This document shows, piece by piece, positions 55,085 to 63,916 of a stretch of 64,000 bases of DNA (the first letter of the stretch is position 1; every line of letters starts with the position of its first letter). The translations under genes were made by a program, and so were the position numbers. The notes beneath the pieces were generated by a model. It saw only the letters and a list, made by a program, of their open reading frames with translations. It was not told where the DNA came from and did not search any database. Source of the DNA: JAAYJR01 sp964545315 (GTDB taxonomy: Bacteria > Bacteroidota > Bacteroidia > Bacteroidales > Prolixibacteraceae); NCBI GenBank assembly GCA_964545315.1, contig CAZJGI010000001.1:62001-126000 (forward strand), in the 5' to 3' direction.

Positions 55085-55092
55085 CAAATGTA
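55085..55092 (-). promoter_or_regulatory. -7 promoter element for the lipoprotein/TonB operon
   Basis: Minus-strand TACATTTG, exact TAnnTTTG. The repeat array at 55103-55142 ends 10 bp upstream, in place of a -33 element, as in PhoB-activated promoters. Confidence 0.6.
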
Positions 55093-55102
55093 AAAGGGGA
55101 AG

Positions 55103-55142
55103 ATTACAAAACTGTTACAGTGAAATTAATAAAAAATTACTT
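55103..55142 (-). promoter_or_regulatory. Four-unit Pho-box-like array before the lipoprotein/TonB operon
   Basis: Read on the minus strand, AAGTAAT (55142-55136), TATTAAT (55131-55125), CTGTAAC (55120-55114) and TTGTAAT (55109-55103) are spaced exactly 11 bp, with 4-base spacers TTTT, TTCA and AGTT. All four match (G/T)TAA(T/C). The array abuts the -7 element at 10 bp, the geometry of an OmpR-class activator site. Confidence 0.68.
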
Positions 55143-55279
55143 TCTTTTTTATTCTTAATTTGCTATTAAAGAGGGAAATAGAACTATTTATGAAAATTAT
55201 TAAATTTTAATTAAAAAATCTATCCGTCAAATTTCGGAATTGCTTTTTGTCTATTTTCGCCCTTTTCAATAAAGTTATA

Positions 55280-55738
55280 ATGAAGAAAATACTTTTATTC
55301 ACAGGAATTCTGTTTTTATTGCTTGCTAATGTTAATGCTCAGGAAATAAAGGAAATTAATAATCTGTTTTATAAAGACGGACAACCATATACCGGCTCTT
55401 ATACCTCCTTTTTCGATAATGGTAATATTAAAATGGAGATGCAAGTTAAAAAGGGGAAAAAACATGGTCCGGTAAGAATATTTTTTGAAAATGGCCAATT
55501 GAATGAAATACGTTCATATAAAAATAACCTCATGCATGGGAGATGGGAGTTATATAATAAAGAAAACATAAAAGTTTCAGTTGCAAGTTATAAATACGGG
55601 GCAAAAGATGGGAAATGGTTAATTTGGAGCGACAAGGGTATTCTATTATATGAACTGAACTATAAGGACGGCCTAAAGAGTGGTGTCTGGAAAAGGTATG
55701 ATAGTGATGGTAACCTGGTAAGTCATCGAGAGTATTAA
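55280..55738 (+). CDS. Secreted MORN-like / YwqK-family repeat protein
   Basis: 152 residues from the ATG at 55280 (MKKILLFTGILFLLLANVNAQ, a clear Sec signal peptide); an upstream in-frame start at 55247 lies at a TATTTTCG promoter-like site and adds only 11 residues. The mature part has about five repeats of the MORN_2 type: DGQPYTGSYTSFFDNGN, KKGKKHGPVRIFFENGQ, KNNLMHGRWELYNKEN, GAKDGKWLIWSDKG and DGLKSGVWKRYDSDG. Such proteins are named YwqK antitoxin-like, but the repeats are common in secreted Bacteroidota proteins and no toxin gene is nearby. The gene is divergent from the Pho-type operon. Confidence 0.82.
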   Translation: MKKILLFTGILFLLLANVNAQEIKEINNLFYKDGQPYTGSYTSFFDNGNIKMEMQVKKGKKHGPVRIFFENGQLNEIRSYKNNLMHGRWELYNKENIKVSVASYKYGAKDGKWLIWSDKGILLYELNYKDGLKSGVWKRYDSDGNLVSHREY

Positions 55739-55748
55739 CCTATTCCAA

Positions 55749-55806
55749 ATGTAATAAAACTGTAACATTTCCTTAATTACGGTTTAACTTCCCATCAGTA
55801 TTTTTA
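55749..55806 (+). promoter_or_regulatory. Four-unit Pho-box-like array and -7 element before the 116-residue gene
   Basis: ATGTAAT (55749), CTGTAAC (55760), CCTTAAT (55771) and GTTTAAC (55782-55788) recur at exact 11-bp steps with spacers AAAA, ATTT and TACG. All four fit (G/T)TAA(T/C). Ten bases later TATTTTTA (55799-55806) matches TAnnTTTG at seven of eight positions. This is the best array in the window and resembles the E. coli Pho box (CTGTCAT, 4-base spacer). Confidence 0.7.
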
Positions 55807-55841
55807 CCATAAAGTTTTATGTTTTATAAATAACATTAGTT

Positions 55842-56192
55842 ATGAAAAAATTAATAGTTTGCTTGTTATCGATTTTACTGGCCGGAGGCATTTATGCCAA
55901 AGAAAAAGAAGTAAAAGCAAATGCCGTATCAGATAAAATGGCCACAATGGAACTTTCAGGGACTGTTTATGATTTCAGCTCAGAAGAGTTGTTAGCAGGT
56001 GTGGAAGTGAAAATTGAAGGTACAGACATGAAAACATATACTGACTTTGACGGCCAGTTTACGTTTAAAAACATTAAACCTGGTGAATATAAATTAGTTA
56101 CAACCTATATCTCCTATAAGAAAGGTACAGAAACAATAAAAGTGGATAACACAGAAAAAGATGTAAAAATAAAATTGACCAACTCCAGGTAG
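55842..56192 (+). CDS. Small secreted carboxypeptidase-regulatory-like domain protein
   Basis: 116 residues: a signal peptide (MKKLIVCLLSILLAGGIYA), then a single CarboxypepD_reg-like beta-sandwich (about 38-113, LSGTVYDFSSEELLAGVEVKI, YTDFDGQFTFKNIKPGEYKL). This is the domain found at the N-terminus of many Bacteroidota TonB receptors, here standing alone. It has the best Pho-box-like promoter in the window and a strong terminator, so it forms its own unit of the presumed phosphate regulon. It could act with the TonB receptor at 50497 as a periplasmic accessory, but no activity is known. Confidence 0.8.
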   Translation: MKKLIVCLLSILLAGGIYAKEKEVKANAVSDKMATMELSGTVYDFSSEELLAGVEVKIEGTDMKTYTDFDGQFTFKNIKPGEYKLVTTYISYKKGTETIKVDNTEKDVKIKLTNSR

Positions 56193-56228
56193 CTGTTCAT
56201 TATTATTCGTTCAGAAGAAATTCCCATG

Positions 56229-56258
56229 CCGTTCCTGTTTCCCGGGAACGGTTTTTTT
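56229..56258 (+). terminator. Intrinsic terminator after the small secreted protein gene
   Basis: CCGTTCC (56229-56235) pairs with GGAACGG (56245-56251) over a 9-base loop, followed by seven T (56252-56258). Confidence 0.82.
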
Positions 56259-56298
56259 GTTCCCTTTCCGGTAAAAAATTATAATAACTCCCCCGAGT

Positions 56299-57420
56299 TT
56301 ACTTCCACACCCCGGGAATTTTTTCATCACAAAAACCACATTTACTGTCGTTTATATTATTTTCAATAACCGCAAACCCTCGTCTTTCTAATACTGTTTT
56401 ACCGCAATTGGGACAAATAGTATTTTCGGCATCCCCTCCCGGTACATTCCCGATATAAACATGTTCCAATCCTTCTTTCAAAGCAATCTCGCGTGCACTG
56501 GTTAAAATATTGACCGGTGTGGGGGGTAGCTGGGTAAGCTTATATGATGGATGAAACCTGCTGAAGTGAAGAGGTGTACCTTTAAATCCGTTACTTATAA
56601 GCCATCCGCACATCCTCCTGATCATATCCAAATCATCCGTCCAGGAAGGAACTACCAGGTTAGTTATCTCCAGCCAGACACCTTCATCTTTTAAAGTAAG
56701 CAAAGTATTCAGAACAGGTTGCAATGAACCTGCATTCAACCTGAGATAAATATCATCGCTGAAAGATTTAAGGTCAACATTGGCAGCATCGATCACTTTG
56801 GACAATTTAATTAACGGCTCCTTATTAATATATCCTGCAGTTACAATTACATTTTTAATTCCGGTCTGTTTGGCCAAAGTTGATGAATCGTAGGTATATT
56901 CATAAAATGTGAGTGGTTCTGAATAGGTATATGCTATTAGTTCACAACTATTTTCAAGGCATGATTTAATAAGTTTATCAGGAAGGAGATCATAATTTTT
57001 TGTTTCAGCCGGACTTTTTTGCGAGATAGTCCAGTTTTGACAGTTAAGACAGGCAAGATTACATCCTGCCGTTGCTACTGAAAATGTCCTGCTGCCCGGG
57101 AAAAAATGATATAAAGGTTTCTTTTCGACAGGATCTATATGAACAGCACATGGATTACCATATGCAATTGTATAAAGCTTACCCTGTTTATTAATACGGT
57201 TTCTGCAATCACCCGACTCTCCTTCCTTGATATCACATTCATTGGGACAAATCAGACAACGTATCCCTTTGGGCGTTTGGGAGTAAAACAATGCCTCTTT
57301 AGTCCATTTCACTCCTACCCGGGCAATATTAATGCTGCCTGAAGCTGCCAGACTTCCCTGATGGAAACATAAACCTCCGGCCCCTAATATCATTGTTTTT
57401 ATGAATTGCCTTTTTTGCAT
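56299..57420 (-). CDS. amrS: AmmeMemoRadiSam-type radical SAM enzyme with N-terminal signal-like segment
   Basis: 373 residues. The radical-SAM cluster motif is Cys120-x3-Cys124-x2-Cys127 (GCNLACLNCQNW), preceded by a Cys-rich segment (CLICPNECDIKEGESGDC) and followed near the C-terminus by CPNCG...CGFC. This layout matches the AmrS/PflA-like group, normally linked to AMMECR1 and MEMO1 proteins, neither of which is encoded nearby. The N-terminus KRQFIKTMILGAGG resembles a Tat signal with KR in place of RR, which is odd for a radical SAM enzyme. It starts 41 bp after the membrane spermidine-synthase-like gene on the same strand. The reaction is unknown. Confidence 0.87.
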   Translation of the reverse strand: MQKRQFIKTMILGAGGLCFHQGSLAASGSINIARVGVKWTKEALFYSQTPKGIRCLICPNECDIKEGESGDCRNRINKQGKLYTIAYGNPCAVHIDPVEKKPLYHFFPGSRTFSVATAGCNLACLNCQNWTISQKSPAETKNYDLLPDKLIKSCLENSCELIAYTYSEPLTFYEYTYDSSTLAKQTGIKNVIVTAGYINKEPLIKLSKVIDAANVDLKSFSDDIYLRLNAGSLQPVLNTLLTLKDEGVWLEITNLVVPSWTDDLDMIRRMCGWLISNGFKGTPLHFSRFHPSYKLTQLPPTPVNILTSAREIALKEGLEHVYIGNVPGGDAENTICPNCGKTVLERRGFAVIENNINDSKCGFCDEKIPGVWK

Positions 57421-57461
57421 CTCAGTAATTTTTTATTTCTGATAAACCTATTCTTATTATA

Positions 57462-59960
57462 CTAAGCAAATATCCTTTTGTTACGCGATGACCAGGTTAC
57501 TATTCCACTAATAATATTTAGGCCTGCTATAATTATGCAGGTATTTGTCAATCCTAATGCAGGAAGTAAAAAAAGTGACGTAAGAAATGCACCAAAGGCT
57601 GAACCTGCGAGGTCTGTGCTGTAATTAGTCCCGGAAATGGTGCTAAAATCTCTTCTCTGCAACTCAGATGCGAGGTTAAACTCAAAACCAATGCCAAAAG
57701 CAAGTGCAAAAACCAAAAAAAAGAAAATTGTCCGGATCACTATTACATAACCCGAAATATAATCAATAATGTTGACCAGAAAGGGAAGTATCATTGAAAA
57801 TATTGCCAAAATAAACTGAATGCCATAATAATGCCTTAGCCTTTTATTTTTTTTATAAGTAATTGTACGATAACTGCCTGTTGAAAGCCCCCCCATAAAA
57901 GCTGCAAAGAAGAATGCAGATGAAAGATATATACTTCCAACGAAAACCTGATAAGTAAGCATCATTACTATTTCTAGAGAGGATGCAGTGAATCCGCCTG
58001 TATATAATCCAATTGTTAACGGATTCTGTTTAAGAAACATAATTAAAAATAATAATGCCGGAATCACAATGATCAACCAATAGCTTGTATTAAAATGGCT
58101 TAACCAGTGATTGGATTGCTTAACAAAAATATAGGGCTTAAAATCACGATTAATTTTGGTGTCCGGATTAAATTGTGAAACAATTGTTTCGCTTCGCATT
58201 TTGAGCAGATTTTCGTCAATATAATATTGATTTACATATTCATTTTCAATCCCTCTCCTATTAAGTGTATCTGTAATATTTAACCGCAATACCGTGTCTG
58301 ATACCAGAAAGTAATTTTTTTCACCAGGTATTAACAGCATGTTGCTAAAATGCATACTTAAAGTTTTCCACAATGAAGAGTTTATTTCCAGGGCATTCTC
58401 TTCGGCATAATTTGCTGTAGAAGGAAGGTTAGTACAAACGATACTGTTAGAATCACAATGGCCTTTAATAAGTTTAAAAAATTCATAAGTATAGAATCTG
58501 TTATAACCTATAGTGGATGGTTCAGGTATGTTAAGCAGGATTATATCATATATATCCTTTGACCTGGACAGGAAAGAGCGTATGTCGGATCTTATAATTT
58601 CAACATTATCAAATTTACCTGAATCCGGTAACTGGGTTTCCCAATGCAGAAATACTTCAGGATTGTTTTCCAGATAGGTTATTTTTTCAACATCATATTT
58701 TTTTATCTCTTTTATCATCCCCGCAATTCCTCCTGATATGAGTAAAACCCTTTCCGGCATTTTATGACGTGCCATTGCAAAGTGAACAGCTTCTTCATTC
58801 ATCATAATATTCTCTGTATAGAACTGCAGGGAATTATTCTCATAAAAATTTAATTGTCCTGCCTGTTCAGTAATAACAAGATTTCCATACCTTGTACTTT
58901 TATTTAAAATTATATTTTGATTGGGTAATAATATTCTTTTTAATCTCGTATCAGGATTGGTAATAAAAATTATTACAGGTAAAATTATTCCTGCAATTAA
59001 CAAAAAGGCGGTTCTTCTTTTATCAGGCCATCCATTAATAAAGGCGCCGATAAAAATTATTGCACAAGTGGTCAATCCCAGAATTTGAAAAGAATTAAAG
59101 AATCTTCCAAGTATAAAACTAAAAAGTAATCCGCCTGCCAGACTGCCAATGGATTCGTAAGCATATGATTTACCGATTCTGTTTTTATTTTCCGACTCAG
59201 ATAAAAGGGTTGCCAGGGCAGTGAAAAGATAGCCTGAAAGAAAACAAACCGGAAATAATAAAAAGAAGGCTCCTGTCAATGCAGTTCCAAGTCCGGTTAT
59301 GGTGCCAGGCGGAAACAACATGTACTTAAGTAAAAAGAGGAATCCTATCAAAATTGCCGGCATAAAGGCCAGAAAAATCAACATGTTAACTCCCTTTGTG
59401 AAGGAAAATGATGCTGATAATTTTTTCCTGCCTGTAAATGCCCCCCACCCTGTGATCAACATCCAGGTTGCCATGGTCACTCCCAATACTAATTCATTAC
59501 CAGCAAGAACACTCATAAACTCCCTAATAAATACTACCTGGTTAATCATAGTTATTACCCCAAGCAAAAAAAGCAGATATGGAACTTTTGTCTTTGGTTC
59601 ATTCTCTGTTTTGTCAACCACGCTTTTCTTTCGAAATAAATTATACTTACGTAATTGTGGAAAATAATAACTGAGATGGTTGGAAAAATGTAAAAAAGCT
59701 ATTATTGCCATTCCAATACCAAAAGAAACATGCCACTTTAACAGCTGATCATAAATGGAAATTTCCAGCCTGTAATTAATTTTTATAACACTTATCAAAC
59801 CTGATAATCCTGAAACAAGAAAAGTTATAAGAAGAATATAATTCCAGAATTTCAGGTGCACATTCAACGGAAAAATATCCCACTTTGAAAATAACCATGT
59901 TACAAAATATAATGTAACTATAATAGCAAAAACCGGTATTAGCGGATATGCGGTATTCAT
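57462..59960 (-). CDS. Polytopic membrane protein with spermidine-synthase-like domain
   Basis: 832 residues. About seven N-terminal membrane helices (residues 5-330) and about six C-terminal ones (about 630-825) surround a soluble spermidine-synthase-like Rossmann domain (about 350-560). That domain has LLISGGIAGMIKEIKKY, the SAM/dcSAM-binding-type strand VEKITYLENNPEVF and YDIILLNIPEPSTIGYNRFYTYEFF. This is the 'fused MFS/spermidine synthase' architecture. The glycine loop is altered (SGGIAG rather than GGGxG), so aminopropyl transfer is doubtful. It is upstream of the AmrS-like gene and probably in one operon with it; I recall this pairing in other genomes, but the shared function is unknown. 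Confidence 0.8.
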   Translation of the reverse strand: MNTAYPLIPVFAIIVTLYFVTWLFSKWDIFPLNVHLKFWNYILLITFLVSGLSGLISVIKINYRLEISIYDQLLKWHVSFGIGMAIIAFLHFSNHLSYYFPQLRKYNLFRKKSVVDKTENEPKTKVPYLLFLLGVITMINQVVFIREFMSVLAGNELVLGVTMATWMLITGWGAFTGRKKLSASFSFTKGVNMLIFLAFMPAILIGFLFLLKYMLFPPGTITGLGTALTGAFFLLFPVCFLSGYLFTALATLLSESENKNRIGKSYAYESIGSLAGGLLFSFILGRFFNSFQILGLTTCAIIFIGAFINGWPDKRRTAFLLIAGIILPVIIFITNPDTRLKRILLPNQNIILNKSTRYGNLVITEQAGQLNFYENNSLQFYTENIMMNEEAVHFAMARHKMPERVLLISGGIAGMIKEIKKYDVEKITYLENNPEVFLHWETQLPDSGKFDNVEIIRSDIRSFLSRSKDIYDIILLNIPEPSTIGYNRFYTYEFFKLIKGHCDSNSIVCTNLPSTANYAEENALEINSSLWKTLSMHFSNMLLIPGEKNYFLVSDTVLRLNITDTLNRRGIENEYVNQYYIDENLLKMRSETIVSQFNPDTKINRDFKPYIFVKQSNHWLSHFNTSYWLIIVIPALLFLIMFLKQNPLTIGLYTGGFTASSLEIVMMLTYQVFVGSIYLSSAFFFAAFMGGLSTGSYRTITYKKNKRLRHYYGIQFILAIFSMILPFLVNIIDYISGYVIVIRTIFFFLVFALAFGIGFEFNLASELQRRDFSTISGTNYSTDLAGSAFGAFLTSLFLLPALGLTNTCIIIAGLNIISGIVTWSSRNKRIFA

Positions 59961-60080
59961 ATTATCTGAACATTATCATCCTTAAGGTACATTTGTGTAA
60001 ATACAACCTTAAAGTTAACAAACAAGAGCGAAATTAAATACAACAACAAGGACACTTTATGAGTATATCTTTAAAAAGAC

Positions 60081-60088
60081 TATTTTTG
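60081..60088 (+). promoter_or_regulatory. -7 promoter element for the GH2 gene
   Basis: TATTTTTG, exact TAnnTTTG, 39 bases before the GH2 ATG at 60120. Confidence 0.45.
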
Positions 60089-60119
60089 ATAAAAAAGGAT
60101 AACTAAATATTTTGCAGAT

Positions 60120-62921
60120 ATGAGATTCAAACTGTTGGTAACTGTCGCTATTATTTTATTGATATCATGTAATAAAAACGCAAAAAATATTCCACTTCCG
60201 GAGCACCCCCGTCCTGATTTTGAACGTACAGTCTGGCAAAACCTGAACGGATACTGGCATTTTCGACCTGACTCACTCAATGCAGGACTAACCGGGAACT
60301 GGCAAAACAAAACTGAATCATTTGAACAACAAATCTTAGTACCTTTTTCCTGGGCGTCTCCTCTAAGTGAGGTTCAGTTACCGGAGGTTCATACAGGGTG
60401 GTACTACAAAACTTTTGAAATAGAAGATCCTCAGGAGTGGTATGGTTTGGATACCTGGCTGGTTTTTTGTGCAAGTGATTTTAATACTAAAGTATGGATA
60501 AACGGTGTTGAAGCAGGAAGTCATTCCGGAGGCTATGTACCCTTCAGCTTCAACATTTCCAAATTGATCAAAGAAGGAGAAAATAAAATTGTTGTAAGGG
60601 TGGAAGACGAAGAACTGGATAACAGGCCTTCGGGAAAGCAATACTATGGAAATGCAAAAGGTATATGGCAGACTGTTTTTCTTGAGGCCAGACCTGAAAA
60701 TTATATCTCCAACGTCAAATTCACTCCCGATATCGATAATCATAAGGTGAAAGTAGAAGTAAAATTGGCAAAACAAGCACCTTATCCTTTAACCTTCAAT
60801 ATGTCAGGCAAAAATAATGATATCAAATTTGAAAACATTATTGCTCCCGGCCAGTCTTCGGCAGATTATACTGTACCGGTAAATAATATGAAATTATGGG
60901 ATATTGATGACCCTTTTCTTTATGAAATGACAATAAACTTATCAGATGGAAATATTAAAGATGAGGTATCTACCTATTTTGGAATGAGAAAAATTTCTGC
61001 AATTGATATTCCGGGTAAAAATTTCAAATATGTGGCATTAAATAATAAACCAATATACCTAAAACTCTCATTAGACCAAAGTTATCATCCTGAAGGTTTT
61101 TATACTCTCCCTTCTGATGCATTTATGAAAGAGGATATACAAAGAGCAAAAAATTTAGGATTAAACGGCTTACGCATTCATATAAAATCAGAAATACCCA
61201 GAAAACTATACTGGGCTGATAAACTCGGATTACTTATTCAATCAGATATACCAAACTACTGGGGTGAGCCTGACAGCATTGCAAAAAGCAACTGGGAATA
61301 TATTGCAGAAAAACAGATTGAACGTGATTATAATCATCCTTCTATATTTTCATGGGTATTATTCAATGAAACATGGGGATTATTTTCCCGCGATTCTCTC
61401 ACCGACAAACGAAGTTATCTGCCCGAAACACAAGATTGGGTCAAAACATGGTATTACAAAACAAAGGAATATGATCCTGTCAGGCTGGTAGAAGATAACT
61501 CACCATGTAATTGGGATCATGTTATCACCGACATAAATACATGGCACAGTTATTCTCCTGCCAGGCATTGGTCAGGATTCCTTGACATGGTGGTGGAAAA
61601 CACCTTTCCGGGTTCTGAATTTAACTTCACTGGTGGTAATGTTCAGGGAGATCAGCCAATGTTTAACTCTGAGTGTGGTGCCGTATGGGGATACAGCGGA
61701 AGTACAGGTGATATAGACATAACCTGGGAATACCATATAATGATGAATGAATTCAGGAAGCGCCCCAAAATTGCCGGCTTTTTATTCACTGAATTTCATG
61801 ATGTTATCAATGAATGGAATGGATATTATCGATTCGATCGCACTGAAAAAATATTTGGCCTCGATGAGCTTTGCCCGGGAATGAGTATGAATGATTTTCA
61901 TTCAGACCTATATATCGTAGCCGGGAAGGATTTTTTCCAAACAATAAATGGAGGTACCAAATTTAAAATGCCGATAGGAATAAGTGCTGTTACTGACGAT
62001 ATCCCGGTAATTCTTAAATTAAAATATTCAGTATACGGATGGGATTTTCTTGGTGAAAAATTTGAACATGCCTCAGGGTCTTTCATCATAAATGCAGAAG
62101 CATTCACTTATAAGGAATTAACACCTGTAGAAATTACCGCTCCGGAAAAAAGTTCAGTTATGATTTTTGCAGTAATGCTGGAAGATGAGAACGGAAGTAT
62201 ACTTCACAGGAACTTTGTACCCTTCAAAGTAGATGGCAGCCAAGACCTTAAAGATTATATAGTAACTTTAAGTCCGGATGATTACATTGATGCTTCATGG
62301 AGCATTAAAAACCATTCACCTCAAAACGGCAATAAAGTTTGGGGAATGGGTTCAGGATATTTTGAATATCATTTTGAGATACCTGAAAATATACCAGCCG
62401 GGGAAGTTGAGTCTATTGAATTCAGGGCTGAGCTGGCATCACGCTTTCCTCAGTCAAAATATCTTGAAAAGGGCGATGCGGAAAGAATAGGAATGACTGT
62501 TGTATCAGAAAAGGGAACAGATCCTGGCTATGGACAAAACAGTTATCCTCAAACTGATACTTATCTTCACAGCTCACTGGTAAAAATCACTGCAAACAGT
62601 CAGTTAATAGCAGAAGCAGAGCTTACGGATGATCCCGCTGACCACCGCGGCATTTTATCATGGATGAACCAAAAACCCGGCCGGGAATGGGGGAACAATG
62701 ATAAAAGCTTACCCTGGAAGCTTGATGAGGCAGGATCTTATGGATTTCTGGTTAAGGCAGACCTTGATCCAATCGTCAGTAAATCGGCATTTGACACCCG
62801 AAAAATTATTATCCGCCTGTTTGTAGATGAAACATCTTCAAACAGAGGGGGATTATCCGTTTATGGAAAAGAATCAGGCCGATACCCAATGGACCTGACC
62901 CTTATCATCAGAAAAAAATAA
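60120..62921 (+). CDS. GH2-family glycoside hydrolase lipoprotein
   Basis: 933 residues. The signal peptide ends in lipobox LLISC. The sugar-binding domain (RPDFERTVWQNLNGYWHFRP), an Ig-like domain (about 200-305) and the TIM barrel follow. The acid/base Glu417 lies in SWVLFNETWG and the nucleophile Glu518 in FNSECGAVWG, so both catalytic residues are intact. A further beta-sandwich (about 715-930) is present at the C-terminus. GH2 enzymes hydrolyse beta-galactosides, beta-mannosides or beta-glucuronides with retention; which applies cannot be told. Single gene with its own promoter, converging with the Usp gene by 8 bp. Confidence 0.92.
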   Translation: MRFKLLVTVAIILLISCNKNAKNIPLPEHPRPDFERTVWQNLNGYWHFRPDSLNAGLTGNWQNKTESFEQQILVPFSWASPLSEVQLPEVHTGWYYKTFEIEDPQEWYGLDTWLVFCASDFNTKVWINGVEAGSHSGGYVPFSFNISKLIKEGENKIVVRVEDEELDNRPSGKQYYGNAKGIWQTVFLEARPENYISNVKFTPDIDNHKVKVEVKLAKQAPYPLTFNMSGKNNDIKFENIIAPGQSSADYTVPVNNMKLWDIDDPFLYEMTINLSDGNIKDEVSTYFGMRKISAIDIPGKNFKYVALNNKPIYLKLSLDQSYHPEGFYTLPSDAFMKEDIQRAKNLGLNGLRIHIKSEIPRKLYWADKLGLLIQSDIPNYWGEPDSIAKSNWEYIAEKQIERDYNHPSIFSWVLFNETWGLFSRDSLTDKRSYLPETQDWVKTWYYKTKEYDPVRLVEDNSPCNWDHVITDINTWHSYSPARHWSGFLDMVVENTFPGSEFNFTGGNVQGDQPMFNSECGAVWGYSGSTGDIDITWEYHIMMNEFRKRPKIAGFLFTEFHDVINEWNGYYRFDRTEKIFGLDELCPGMSMNDFHSDLYIVAGKDFFQTINGGTKFKMPIGISAVTDDIPVILKLKYSVYGWDFLGEKFEHASGSFIINAEAFTYKELTPVEITAPEKSSVMIFAVMLEDENGSILHRNFVPFKVDGSQDLKDYIVTLSPDDYIDASWSIKNHSPQNGNKVWGMGSGYFEYHFEIPENIPAGEVESIEFRAELASRFPQSKYLEKGDAERIGMTVVSEKGTDPGYGQNSYPQTDTYLHSSLVKITANSQLIAEAELTDDPADHRGILSWMNQKPGREWGNNDKSLPWKLDEAGSYGFLVKADLDPIVSKSAFDTRKIIIRLFVDETSSNRGGLSVYGKESGRYPMDLTLIIRKK

Positions 62922-62929
62922 GCTAAATC

Positions 62930-63847
62930 TTATTTTTTATGCTGAAAAACGCCTACCGGATCGACTAATGCCTTAAAAATGGGTTCAAAATCCAGATTAT
63001 TCGACAAGGAAGTAAGAGTTAACACACTAACCTTGGATAAATTTAATATATGATGGGCAAATGCTCCAATGTAATTATCATAGGTATAGCCTTCCTGATG
63101 AGTCATTATGAGAATCATGCCGGCATCTACTTCTTCTGCATATTCAAGTACTCTCATGAACGGAGGTATATCAGAACGGTCGAAAAGTTTCATCTCACAA
63201 TCTAAACCATTATTTTTAAGAAATTTCCTGGCATCTTTTAATTTGCTGTAAATACGACTCTCCTTCTTCTCAATCCCTCCCACCAGTGTTGATACCAGAA
63301 AAATCTTCGCATTCTGGGTCAGGCCGTAAAAAAGGGCACACGACAACTGATCATCAGTCTTTTTTGTCAGGTCAAGAGGCACAACAATCCTGTCCTTCAT
63401 AATGCCGGTATCCCCCTTCAGGGTAAGCACGGGTACCTTTGATTTAAGGGTAACATGATAAACCGTAGTGCCTAATTCATCATCTGCGTTTCCACATTGA
63501 TGATTCTCACCTAATATGATCATAAATGCTCTTATCTCCTTAGCAACTTCAAGTATCTTCTGATAAGGTTTCCCTCTTTCAACCCTGGACGAAATTTCTA
63601 TTTCTACACCCTTTTCTTTAAGTGATTGTAATATTTCAAAAAGTTTTTCTTTAGCATTATCTGTTATTCTTACCACGTCTTCACCTGATGAAAAAAACTG
63701 AGCAAGAATTCCTGGTGTATCTATCACATATAATAATACCAGGCTGGAATTAAATTTTTCTGCCATTTTACAGGCATAATCGACAGCCTTAGCAGAAGGT
63801 TCCTGAAAATCAACAGGCACCAATATCACATTTTTCTTATTTTTCAA
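62930..63847 (-). CDS. Tandem-domain universal stress protein
   Basis: 305 residues with two UspA-type domains. The first (about 7-148) begins ILVPVDFQEPSAKAVDYA and includes IILGENHQCGN rather than the ATP-binding G-x2-G-x9-G(S/T), so it may not bind ATP; the second (about 150-285) begins RIVVPLDLTKKTDD and has LIMTHQEGYTYDNYIG. The protein is cytosolic, with no signal peptide. Distantly similar in arrangement to the Usp protein at 28157, but without its N-terminal DUF2007-like domain. Function unknown. Confidence 0.85.
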   Translation of the reverse strand: MKNKKNVILVPVDFQEPSAKAVDYACKMAEKFNSSLVLLYVIDTPGILAQFFSSGEDVVRITDNAKEKLFEILQSLKEKGVEIEISSRVERGKPYQKILEVAKEIRAFMIILGENHQCGNADDELGTTVYHVTLKSKVPVLTLKGDTGIMKDRIVVPLDLTKKTDDQLSCALFYGLTQNAKIFLVSTLVGGIEKKESRIYSKLKDARKFLKNNGLDCEMKLFDRSDIPPFMRVLEYAEEVDAGMILIMTHQEGYTYDNYIGAFAHHILNLSKVSVLTLTSLSNNLDFEPIFKALVDPVGVFQHKK

Positions 63848-63916
63848 TGTGTTTAAATTATATTTAACTTCTATATCTTTTAAGGATCAACAGGGCCCGG
63901 GAAACCCATTTTTAAA

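Noticed and set aside
55280..55738. YwqK-like gene as an antitoxin
   Set aside because: It has a signal peptide and no toxin partner; the name comes only from the MORN-type repeats.
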